From contig SCFE01000030.1 of assembly GCA_004352715.1 (NCBI GenBank), forward strand, positions 66,488 to 130,487: 64,000 nt of DNA, read 5' to 3'. This document shows, in pieces, positions 20,589 through 34,000 of this stretch. A program made the position numbers and the translations under genes. The DNA comes from Hofstenia miamia. Its lineage: Eukaryota; Xenacoelomorpha; Acoela. The notes under the pieces were generated by a model that saw nothing but the letters and a program-made list of their open reading frames with translations, made no database searches and was not told the DNA's origin. The stretch's first letter is position 1. Each line of letters begins with the position of its first letter.

Positions 20589-23500
20589 GTGTCTTTTGAG
20601 ACAATAGTTTACATGATCCAATGCTTGTGATCAATGTTTGTACTGCTTACTGGAAATCAAACTGAAATGTGTGCATATCAATGAACCGTAAGAGTTCTTC
20701 TACATTATCTACTTATTTCAATTTCATTCGACTCAGTGACCGATTGGCTAGTTAACCTTAATTAACGATTTGAAAGCAAGCTGTTTAAATAACAGGAACT
20801 TGATTTTTGTTTGTCTTGTCAATTAAATGATTTTCTGATTAATTTTTTCAAAACATTTAGGCTAAACTAAGTAGACATTCTTGCAACCAATTGCATTCTG
20901 TTAGACAATTTTTAAGAACTTTTTTTATTTCAGTGTTCAAGACATAGGCCGCTCGTACGTGTAAGCAAGACAAGCCGTGATCGCCTATTATTTTTTTGAT
21001 AAATGAATTTCATTCTTAATATTTTTACAAATATAGAAATCGTAAATTTTTATAGTTTGTGGTTTGCTTTATAACAAGAATCAAGTAATGATATGAATTT
21101 AATAGAACATAATTTATTATGATTGCTTTAAAATCATTGAATGATTGCGCCACAGCAAGCTCAAACGATTAAATTATATTTGTTTTATTCAATTTATCGC
21201 GCGAAGATTTAGCTAGTAAAGCAAGCAGTCCGTTCATTGCTTCGCATTGAAACACTCTCATTGTAAAAAAACCACGCGAAATATTTTCATTCAATGTAAT
21301 AACCCAAAAGTAAGCACGATGTTTATTATGTAAATATCAATAAGAAACATTCCTCTATTCAAGCTGTAGTGGAAAAACTTTGTAATTAATTTCAGGTTTT
21401 CTATCATCTTCAAATGTAAATAGACGGCCTTACAGGAAATTTGTGATTTAATCCAAATTGTTGGAATTTGAGCAGTCTTCGGTACGATTATTTTCTATTT
21501 AAAGAAAATTTCAACAAATTCGAGAATAACCAATTAGAGGAGAAAAAACTACAGACATTATTGGCAATTTTTCTTGAAAATGATTTATTAAATGAAGTGC
21601 ATGACTAATGTTATTTTAAAACAACGATATTACAGATATCTTTCTGAAAATTATCACCGCAGGGATTTCATATATAAATAAATTTTTCATTTATACTTAT
21701 TTGATTTCTTAAAAATATTTGCTTGCCTAACTTTTGCATGCACCAGCCGCCAATGTTTACGTTTTGGTTAATAATTTACTGCTTTAGTTTTGATATTGTA
21801 ATTTTAGCTTATTATTTGTATAATTTAGGTTTACAGCATGATATGGCAGTTAATTTTCCGCAATATTGCACAGAAATTGAACATATCTTGGCTAATCTCT
21901 TTGCGCCTTATAATTTAACCCGTCCTTTGCTGCTTGTACAAATTGATGAACTTACTGAATCACTTTTTGGTGGGGATGTTTCGCAATTTTTTGAAGCTTA
22001 TTTATTATATTTAAAGCCTCTTTTGCAATATGTTCGTTTTGAAGCTCTTTCTGCTATTAAGTCATGTGGTTTAGAACAAACAAATGTTCAGGAAGGTTGG
22101 CCATTAGTATACCAAGGTAAACTCGTTGTCAATTTAATATCTTTGCCAGATGAACTCCTAATTCAACCCGGTGATTTCTTTGTTTATGCCTCGCTCGTTA
22201 CCGATAATGAACTTAAACTTTTCATCAAGTATTTCGACGGACATAAAATTTCACGGAATGAGATTGATGACTGTGTTATAGACGACATTTTTTCTGGTCA
22301 TGAAACTCCTTGCGGCTTTAAATTGAAAACTTGTCTTGTTTCGGGTAAGGAAGAAGTTGAAAGAATACATTGGAATGAAATACTTGCTGGCGAGGAACAC
22401 ATCACGGATATTTGTGCCAATAAATCTCTCAAAAATTCGACTTCCAGTTCTTCTTTGGTTAATTTCGTAGACGTTTATTCGCATTTATTAGAGTCAGGTA
22501 TATGCCGCTTAACAGATGGCAAAGATGAAGGTGGACTTCCTATTGTAGAATGCTTGAATACTTCACAATTATCAAACTCTTGCCTTGTAAAATCAGAGCA
22601 TGTCATACGATTATTGTCTTATTATTTATCAAGTACTCGTGCTGAAGCTCTAGTAGTTGTTGTTAACGCTACACATTCAATTATACCAGAATCGTTGATT
22701 AATGGTTGCCTGTCGTCACAAAATATTGCTAGACTTCACATACTTTGCGATACTTCAACATTTCACGAATGTAAATCGCGTTATAAAACAACTTATGTAC
22801 ACTTAAACCAAGAAGCTTTACATGCAATTATCTCTTCTTCTCAATTAACTGAAGAATTTGGCGGTAATCTATTATATTCTCATGATGTTTCTTTGCAGAA
22901 ATGCTTAAGTGTAGAACTATTTGTAGAACGTCAACATTCTCTTATCAATTTAATAAAGAAACAGTTAAATTTAATTTATGGGTTATCAGAGAAACAACTA
23001 AAGAAAGATCTTAGCAGTATACAGTCAGCTTATTCAGTATTGAGTTCATTTGAGGATTGTAGCATTAGTGACGAATTAGAAGACGTTAAGCAACAATTTG
23101 AAGATGAATTTTCGAAACGAATTAGTGAAATCGAAATTGAAAAACGCCAACAAAGAAGTGCTGCTGATGCTCGTAGAATCCTAAAGTGGATTGATAAAGA
23201 AGCGACAGCTATGTTGTCATCCCTAAATTTCAATGATAGTCTTATTCATGTAGAACAAAATCTAGAGAAAATTGCCTATCGTGTAGAATGCTATTTTGAC
23301 CGAATTCCTGATATACTTGATGATTTTACTGAATTCGACATTCCTGGAAAAGATAATTTAGAATTTAGTGTGAGTTCTGTTCGTAAGCTTGTAGAAGAAA
23401 AAAGAAGGGTTCTGATATCACTGCAGTCCATCCAACGCCAGATAGATGCTGCACTCGAATGGGCTCTTGCTGCAGTGCATTGGCTAGCAGGTATGGATCT

Positions 23501-25032
23501 TACTAAAATGCATAATGAAGCTGGTTGCCACAGTTTAATACGCAGTCTAAATCGTTTTCGATACAAGTGGCCAGAGCCAGGTGCAATTGAATATCCGTCC
23601 TCTGAATATTCTTCACTTCAAAAGCAAGTAAATTTCGCACGAAATCGCTGTGTAGAAACTTCCAGACTCCTTGATAAGCGACATGACGCCTTAGTTAATA
23701 GCATTGAGTTATTTAAATCTTCAAACAACAAACGAAGAGCTTCTTGCTTTCAAATAGGGGTTTCACCTTATAGGAATAGTATTTTGGACAATGATGACTT
23801 AATGGATAATCGCTGCAGTGAATTTATTGTAAATGACAGCGACTCATCTTGTAATTTGCCAATATTATCTGAAGCACAATCTAACAGTTCAATCACATCC
23901 GAAAGTGAATGCGGGTCTACTTTGTCCTTGGGCAGCAACCAGAAACAGAACAGTAATACACAGTCAATAGAATCTTCTACTCATTCTTCAGAAAGTGCCT
24001 CTGTTTCGTGTTTTGATAGTGTTTCTTACATTTCCACTGCAAACAGCGAAAGCTCTGCAAGGCCGCCTTTTGCTAAGTATCATAGCTTCCCTACCAATGC
24101 AGCTTTGCGCACTTCAAATTCAGATTCATCACTTCCTGCATTATTTGATAGCTTTAAAGATGATCAACCTAATGGCCAATACGAATTAAATCCCAATGTT
24201 GTGTATCGCATGGATAAACCACAACCATCCAAGCGCCCTTTGCGATCCGATAGTCCTTGTTTTTTAAAAGAAGAGTCTTCTCCTCAAAACAACAAGAGAC
24301 TTTGGCACATTATGCAAGAAATTGTTCAAACAGAACGTGATTACATTTCTTCCTTAGAATATATTGTCATAAACTACATTCCTGAAGTTGAACGGTTGGA
24401 TGTTCCTCAAGCCTTGAGGGGTAAGAAAAATATCGTATTTGGAGGAATTGAACGACTTTACAACTTTCACGCCCATTATTTTCTAAAAGAACTGGACTCT
24501 TGTGTTAGTGAACCATTATCTGTTGGGCGTGCTTTTTTAAAACACGAAGATTCTCTTTATATGTATGCACTATACAATCAGAACAAACCAAAATCGGATG
24601 TCATAATGGCCGAATGTGGCAATGCATTTTTTGCAGATAAACAGATAAAATTAGCGGATAAAATGAATCTGGCTAGTTATTTATTAAAGCCGACGCAGCG
24701 GCTAGCCAAATATTGTTTACTATTACAGGATGTTGTAAGAGGAGCATCATTCAACAGTTTGTATTACAATGATTTGAAGAAAGCTTTGGATGTAGTGAAA
24801 TTTTTATTAAGTCATGGAAATGATCTTTTGGCCTTAGAGTGCTTAAAAGATTGTGATATCAATATTAAGGTAATTTTTTTCTTTTTAATATATATATATA
24901 TNNNNNNNNNNNNNNNNNNNNNNNNNNNNNNNNNNNNNNNNNNNNNNNNNNNNNNNNNNNNNNNNNNNNNNNNNNNNNNNNNNNNNNNNNNNNNNNNNNN
25001 NNNNNNNNNNNNNNNNNNNNNNNNNNNNNNNN

Positions 25033-25066
<34 letters not shown>

Positions 25067-28000
25067 TTTTCCGTATCGAGAGTTAGGATTAGTCATCAGT
25101 TCTATAAGTTTAAGCGTTTACAAATGAAGTTATAATCGTGAAATTAACCGCAATCGCGTTCTTACAAATTAGACGTTTGATATAATTAACTATTTTTTAA
25201 TTTTTTTTCAAAGTGAATAATAAATTCATAAAAAATCAATTTTTCAACTGAGAATCATTTATAATTGCAAAATATGGGTAGGTGATTTCTGGTAAGTGCC
25301 TTTGCTGCTGCCTTTTAACGGGACCATTTAATTTTTTCGGGGTTTTCATGTATCTAGTTTGTATGCAATAGGGATTTCTTGGGATAAAAAAGTGCATATT
25401 GTATATATTTGTTTGATGCATAAATGTGTTCAATGTATTCGATTCCACTTTTAGTTGACATTAATGATGAATTGTTTGTATTTTTGAAATATAAAATCCA
25501 AATGTTTTGAAAATACACAGTCGAACATGGTTTCTAAAGTGAAAGTATGTTATTTTCTCTTGGTATAATCAACCAAAACTGGGCTTTACATGCTTGTTTA
25601 TTGTTACGAAGCTAAGCAATGTATGTTTGCTGCTTGAAAAAGTTTTTGACTTTGAATCACCTCCTTAACTAAATTTCATTGATATTTTCATTTCAAGCTG
25701 CGGCTTAAATGGTTTTGTTCTGGATCGCCGTGAAACCAGCGTAGCGAACCTGCATGATATTTTTAGAAGCCTAGTGCATATGTTTAAACTTTTTTATGAC
25801 AAAGTCATTGATTAAAAAATATATATTTGTGTAAATATTTTCCACATTTTTGTAATATTTTTACAAAGGAAAATATCAGGAGACACAGCTCTTGTAGCTA
25901 GAAACAAAATATTAACCTAAACACTCATAATTTGCAACAAAATAACAAAATTTTATGTAAAATAATTCAGAAATTGCATTCAGTATCAAAATATCAAGCA
26001 CGAGAAATATTTAAAACTAATATTTTTAAATGATTTTCTATCATATTTTTGATGTAGAATCATGTTGCGAATGCAAATTTTTATTAATATCTAGTGACAT
26101 GAATATCAAATGCTTACCCATCTTTAAAAATCCCGACCTAAATTTACTGGTTTACACACTAGAAGTACATTTGAACTCCAGCATATTGCCAGCGAGAATT
26201 TGTTAGTATTTTATCGATGTTTCATTGAAATCATGTTATAAATTTATGTTTAGGACTATGGTCGGCTGTTGAAGCAAGAAGAATTCCTAGTTTGGCAAGG
26301 GCGTAAAAAGTTCATGCGCCATATTTTTCTTTTCGAAGAACTCATCGTATTTAGCAAGACCAAGAAGTCCCGTAAAGGAAACGACTTCTATCAATACAAA
26401 AACTCATTTAAAATGCAAGATGTTGGCCTGACGGAAAAAATTGGGGAAAGCGGCTTAAAATTCGAGATTTGGCTAAGACGATACAAGCCAGGAGAAAGTT
26501 ACATTATACAGGTTACACTTTTATTCCTTTCCTGATAATTTTCTTTTATCAGTCATTAAACTATGATTTTCTTTATTCTGTTCTATCTACAATTGAATTT
26601 CCCATACATAGCATTTTATTTTTCAAGGCTATTTTATTACTGCATTCAAAAGTTAATTATTGCATCATGAACTGTAAATTGCGCGATTGACACAAATGTT
26701 CAACATTATACAGGAGCGGTTACGCTAATATATGTATCAATATCTCAAATTTTAGTAAAATTTTCAGATAGGGCTTCGAGAAAATTGTTGGAAAGTGTGG
26801 TCAAAATAGTTTAAGGTTAATAAAATTTTGGTCTATTCTCCGTAACACCTTCACATAACTTTGTTGTTTAGACTCACCGTTTCATTTGTTCACTAATGTA
26901 TATACCTTTTTTTACCGTTCATTTCAAACTAAAGACATATTTAATAATCCTTAATTTAAAAATATATTGTATTATTTTAGCTATATTAATTCAAAGGTAT
27001 GAATAGTTCGCTTCTGTGTTTTTCTATTTTTTCATATAATGCGTTTATGATATTTTAAAATGAAGTCTTATATTGCAGAACGGATTTGAAGATAAATTTG
27101 AATTTCCTTTAAAAGAACTTTCAAAATTCTCTCTCTGAATTCAATATAGACTACAATACGAATTTTGTTTTTTTTAATTTCCATTCAGCATTTGTGAATA
27201 TTTTTCGCGCTATTTTTTGTTTTTTTTATTGCTTGAATATATCTAAAAAATTGCGCTGAAATGTGTTCGCTTCAATGTAAATTTCCGCATGGTACTTGTC
27301 GAGTATTTCATCAAGCATAAACAATTGATTTTTTTTGACAAACACGGCATTGACTACTGTCAAAGTTTTGGAAAATGCCGTCTGCCTCAGATGCATAGCG
27401 ATGTAAAACTAATATTTGCTGTGATCATTTGTAATCGAATAGTTTTATAAGTATGCGTATTGTATTTCTTTCAAAATAAATTTATTCTTCATTTTCTATG
27501 AGTTATGCAGTGACTTACCGGGCCCTCTACCGAAGTGGCCATTTCTGCTGTATAAATTGGTTGATACGCATCGCCCATTTTAAAGCGTTTGGAAATATTG
27601 TCAATTGAAATTTATAAAACAAACTGATTAATTTGTTATCAAATTGGCATATACTTGTCTAAAATGTACCTCATTAAAAATATTGTTGTCGGAAAGACAT
27701 CTTTGAAGAATTTCAACATTTAGTAATTTTTTCTAAGTTAGGAACATGGTAGAAACGACCTTGAATGCTATATTCGTAATCAAGATATCAAAATCTTAAG
27801 AATGATTTTCAGTGTATTTTATGATATGGAGTTATGTTCGAATACAGAACAAAAAATGGCATGAGGATGGAAGAGATCATACACATCAAAAGATTTGCAT
27901 CTGTCCAGTTACCGACTACTCTGTGAGTAGGACTTAGAAAAATTTACTACAATAAAAATCATAAATGGATTTAGAACTAAATGCTCTTCATATTATTTTA

Positions 28001-31000
28001 AAAGAATTTTTTAGAATGTGGTGTATATCGTTGATACACAGTGAGATTTTAAAACAGATTTTGTGATAAACATTTAAAGAAATTTCTTTCTTATTTCTCG
28101 GAATGTAATATTTTGGAAATCTATGATAGTTTAGCGAATTATTTAACAGAGCTATATTTTATGCTAGGCACATGTTCTAAACTGGTCAGTGCTTTTATGG
28201 AACTTTTAAAGTATTTATTGGGTACAGATTCTAATAAAATTGCATTACCGATCGCTAGTTGGGACGTCATTGAAATCATTAAATGCTAACTTAACTGTAA
28301 ATATTTGCATTACATCGCTTTGCCAAGACTTATCAATTTTCATAATTAAATGTTTACTTTTTATCAGGATTAATTCTTCCCTGAAGTAATTTTAGCTAAC
28401 CTGACATTGTCGATTGATTTGCATGTGCACACCATTTTTGAAAATGGCCATTTAGCACTGATCGTTATTACAGTTTAATTGTGTAAACATTACTAACTAT
28501 AGACATCTGTTGCGCCTATATTCTAAACGTATGTCTCTGTAACTAGTTTCTTAGTCATTTGCAATATATGACATAACAAATCGCTAGAGATTCATCATAT
28601 TTATACTTTTTATAAAATATCAACTTTTTTAAATTGTTTTTATTATTTATTTGTAAATCATTTTCTTACAACAAAATTTTTCTACAGTAGTTTTTCATTA
28701 TACTGTTGTTGAGTAGCGTTAAAATGTCAGTATTTTTCATTGGTTTTGCATCTTCCACACTTCGTATAAACCGCGAATGGGTTAGTGCAGCGATTGGGGC
28801 GAGGCGTTTTAGTGTATTCCTAAGGTCTATATCACTGGAGTTCCTTCCAATGAAGCTGAGATGTCCTTGTTTGAAGCCGTGACACCAGGCATCACCAATT
28901 TTTACAGAACAATACACATTGCACTTTAGCTTATACACCTTAATCCTTCTACTTCCAAATTGTATTTGTGCATCTTTGTATAACAAAAGTGACATTTCTT
29001 GCCACACATGTTAAGGCAATAAAATCTTTATAATATATTTGTTTATATATTTTAGTTTTTATTTTTTGCATTTCAGACAAGAAATGTGTGTAAAACATGC
29101 AATTGAAGTTAATTTTTTTGCAGTTAAAAGGAATAATTTACAGTCATAAAACTTGTGCAGGGTTTTGTCGCATTCACGATTTTAGAATTTTTGCATGACC
29201 TCCTTATTGATAGTCCCTTTTAAAGAAAAATCCTAACTACATCTTCTTGTTGATAAACTGGTCCTGCTTAATTATTATTCCCATTATTTGCATTAAGAAT
29301 ATAGACATTGTGTTTATTAAGTCATCCAATTTAAACGAATACGCAGTTTTAATTGTACGAAACATTGTTTTGATGATTCATAATTTTGTAATACGTTACT
29401 AGTCTCTTTTCAGCACCGGTTTTAAAATTGCAATTCTAATTAATGAAATTCTCTTAACTGGAACATCCATTCACATGGAAAAGCGGAAAATTGTCTGACG
29501 CAGTGGAGGTTGTAGTAGCAAAAGTAGTCGCAGGCTTGAATTACAGACGCTAAATTTCAAATTAATCGATTATGCCCATGAAACACTCTGGCTGAAATTT
29601 TTAAGTTACTGACATATTTTTAATAGGGCGCGCAAAACACATGTAAAAATATTTTGTAACTGTGTGAAATAGTGCTTGCATGTTTAAAACATTGTCTCAT
29701 AAAACGTTTACTCGCGTTACTTATATTTTTTTTCAAATCCGTGCAAAATTTTATTGAAACTTTCGGATGATATTTTTTGGATTCGTTCATTGGTACTTTA
29801 GTAACCGAAAAAGCAACATTCACATTTGGTTTACATGTATGAAGCTAAAAATAAGTGTTGAGGAGTTTATCATTCAGTGCATTAGTTTTATCGCATTGAT
29901 TTTTTTCTGTCAAAAAGTAAAAGAAAACTTTGTTTAAACTTTTAAAACATTTTTTGTGTGATAATATCCACTTTTTTCAAACCTGATCAGAAGCGTAATT
30001 TTTTACACAATATTTAATACAGGAGCTCTGCTGATATCTTATCAAGCAGAAAAGCCAGATTGCCATTTGTGCGCGCAATGGATTTTTCGCTACTTCTGGT
30101 GATTTTTGTCGTAATGCTTTATCGAAAATATCAAATCATTGCCATTAACTAATTAGTAAAAATGTATATTATAACGCCAATAATGATTTGTTTTCAAAAT
30201 ACATAACATCACATTTTATTGTTATTATAACGTTTACTAAACTTCCTGCAATTCTGTTAAGACATTTTCTAGACGCAAAAATTATTTTCAACTTACGTAA
30301 TTTAAAACTATTCGAGTTTAGTTTCTTTGCATAGCAAATTCTTCATAACCTGAAATAAGGATACTCGTTTTTGGTACATTCTATACACAACAAAATATGT
30401 CAATGCTGGAAACTACATTGGCCCTTGTGTACATGATAATACAGCACCACGGGGCTCTTTCAATAACGTTTGGCAGCTTTCTGTCTGACAGCAATGCTCA
30501 ACAATAGTTTTGAAATCACACGAAACGACAGAAATATAACACTATGTCAATAGTAGCTTTTTACAAAAAATATTTGCTGTCAATTAGTCAATATTTTCTA
30601 ACACGTGCAGATCATGCAACACGTGATTTTCAAATTATATTTCTTAATGCAATTCGATAGAAGTGATTCTATATGCTGGGAAACGTCTTCTCTAATTTAG
30701 TGTTCTGCAGATGAATTTCAGAATACCTCTGTGCTAAACTCAGAGGAACACTTTATGAAATATTATCATAGCAAGCGAGGGTGCTAAGACTATTGTATGC
30801 TGTGTGTAATTAAACATTTCAGAAATCGGGAAAATGAAAGTATTTATTAAAATTCTTGAATAGATTCCGTTATTACTAAAAACATCCGTTTCGATTTTGT
30901 GTCTACGTATTTTTCGATTGAATTGACATGTTATTTCTTGTTTGTAATACGACACCACTAGAGTAAAATGTCTGCGAGGATTGCCAGAAGTCATTTGTAG

Positions 31001-34000
31001 ATATTGTAATTATTTTTATAATAGCTATTTTATGATCAACAACCTATTTCCACGACGCTCTTTTAAATGGGAATATTCAATAACATAGAGTTGTTCCACA
31101 AATCTACTTCTACTCCTGAAACGTTCAAATGCGGATTGTAGTTCAAATATTAGTGTTTTCATTGTTATATAAATTTATGTATATCACTTGATCATTTCTA
31201 CCTTCCATCTTATGCTCTTTAAATGTTAATGTTTGTTAGATATATGATTTTAGGCTCCGTCGGTCACCATTTGTATTGCATGGGTGTCAGTGATTGCACA
31301 ACGGCTTTGGAATCAGATTTTACGTTGTAAAAATCTTCACTTGAGCACCCAAACTTTTGTAGCCACCTCAAAGCAGTATATGGATTTGGAACCAAGTGAA
31401 AATCAAATACAAGCTCGTTCGCTAAACATCCAAGTTAGAAGCAAATCCAGAGCCAGCATAGCTGGACCTGCGCATGATTTCACAAACAAGCGGCCACATT
31501 CGGTTATCAGTATGTCGTCAGGTAACATTTCTGCATAATATTTTATAAACTAATTAGAGGTTAAGTTATATTAGATAGTTTAGATTATGATTTTGGAAAG
31601 TTGTGAGTATTACTCTATATTCGTTGCATTCATTTAATTACTACAGCAATGCTGTTGTATTTTGAGTTCCTTCTGTACTACTTGCAATTTATGGTATAAG
31701 TTCGTTGGTACTTTGAACACAAAATATATAATTTGCTTTAAAAAACTACAATGCTTTTTAATCCAATCTGTCGGCAATTTGCGAAAACAGTTATCAATGA
31801 CTTCTGAGTATTAAATGTTTGTAAACGTGTGAATCATACGAGATAAGAAAGAATTGTTATATATTGTATTTGCAAAATGCGCTGAGCAAGTACAGTGAAG
31901 ACAAGTAACATTTCACTGTTAATTAACAGTCTTAATAAATGAAAATTCAATTTTCTTCTAAGCTCCAATTGTAGTCATTACCCAAACTTTGGGATATTTT
32001 TAAATGGTAACAACATGAGCTGGGCACAGATTTATTATATTCTGTGTCATTGTAAGAAGATATGTGGAAATTGAGCCTTTGAAAGTGGCTTTTATTCTTA
32101 GATTTGAATAAGATCTTTATCATATTTACTGTGTTAATTAGGTGATTGGTTAAGCGATCCCTAGTCAAGCACTACATTGCTAAGGTCTGTATATCTAACT
32201 TTCTCCTCGTCGCTTACTTTTTTCAGATTGCCCAAATTACTGATTGCACTTACTAAAAGTTTGATGTGAATGACTGAGTAAAATCATCACTATTTGCTGT
32301 GGTGATATTTTGTTTTTATCAAGAAATTGAGTTTAATATCACCCACATCAAAACAGGCCTTTGTATTTATAGAAAGGAGAGCTTGATATTTTTAATTTTT
32401 GTGTAACTATAATATTCATTTTTTCATACAATAAAATTATTTAAGGTTTGTAAAGTTTGCTTACACTTAATGAAGTCTGCATTAAGATTGAATAATTTAG
32501 TTTGTATACATACTTAAAAAACAAAATGTGGAAATGATAATTTTTCTTAATAAATTGTATAAAACTTATTCTCAGAATGTTTGATAACTGTTTACTCGAG
32601 CTTAGTAAATGGTGTAAAATCATAGTGACATTGAAACTCTGATATGGTTTTATATTTTAATTTATAGGTCGGTGGTTTCTGTATTCGGTTCAGTTCGCCT
32701 TTTGCTGTAAAACCGATATTTCGGTTCGGTATACAAACGAGTTTGTTGAATTATCACTTAGTTCCAAATCGATTATTGTGTCAATTTTAAGTTCTTTCGC
32801 TTGTATAAGAACAGGCGCGTTAAGTTCCAACGTTTTTCTTGTGTCACATAATAGCATATCATGGTTTCATATAATGCCTTTACTTAGCCTTACATGTTCC
32901 ATGACCTAACCTACTTAAACTCTTTTAAGTTAGTGGTGCATGCACAATATTTTGAATCAGTCTTTAGTTAGAATTGAAGTATAAAGACCATCTATATCGG
33001 TTCTTAAATAAAATATGGTTACATGTTGAAACCTTGGTCATTACAGTTATGCAGAGTTGTGTTGAGCAAAATTTCAAACAACTTATGTAACTATATCAAA
33101 TTTCGACTTTATTAGTTTTTGAAAGGAATACTTTTGTTTATAGCTAACAATAAATTCCCAGAAATTGATTTATTGAATTTCATTTTTCCAACTATTGAAA
33201 CGTCTTTAGAGTTTCTAATTTATTGTTTACGTAATAACAATTACCTCAATGCAAAATTTGCATAATTATAACGTGTATTAACACACGAAGATTGTCTTAC
33301 ATCACCCTCATACTTTAACGCTTATAGCCAGCTCATAAAACTACTGTTTTACTTGTGAAGCATCTACTTAGGTTTGTTGGTGACAATAGCAACGATTATT
33401 TAAATGAAAGTTAACTTTAAATTTAACCAGTTTCGTGTCATGACCTAAACCATCTCTAACCCATTTATTCTCACCACATACCCATATCCTCCTTCCTGCA
33501 CGTTGTATGGTTTGTGAATTTCTATGTATCTAACGATGCAACTAACTGCATAAAATGCTAGTACAGAAAGGATTACATCTACAATAGCTGCGTTGAGTTA
33601 GGCGTAGAACCAGTGACCTTTTCTTATATATTAGGCTTTTAAAATTTCACTCAATTGTGTTAAGCACTAATTATGCTTGTTTTGTGTAATGTATATTAAA
33701 ACAACTTAATCAAGCATATTTTCAAAGGAGTATTTCTTTTTTACTTCAGGCAAGACCAACTACACTATTTTACCATCAAATTGACAAAAATGCTCTCCAA
33801 TTTGGCAAAAGGCGAACACCAAACGGCATAACGGGAAAACCAAATAGGCAAAAGTGGGACACCAAATTTGCACAAATTTTATCAGTATATATTTTCATTA
33901 TGCAGATTTTATAATTATTCATGTAACTGTATTTGGTTTTGCAGCTCTGAAGAAAATTCAGTAACTTAATAATTTTTATCTTAAAGAGCGCTATGTAAAA

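Noticed and set aside
21723-21828. 5' extension of the large GEF frame, with an ATG at 21738
   Set aside because: Pyrimidine-rich, intron-like sequence with a good acceptor at 21828. The upstream 55-bp exon gives a phase-matched alternative, though the ATG is not fully excluded.
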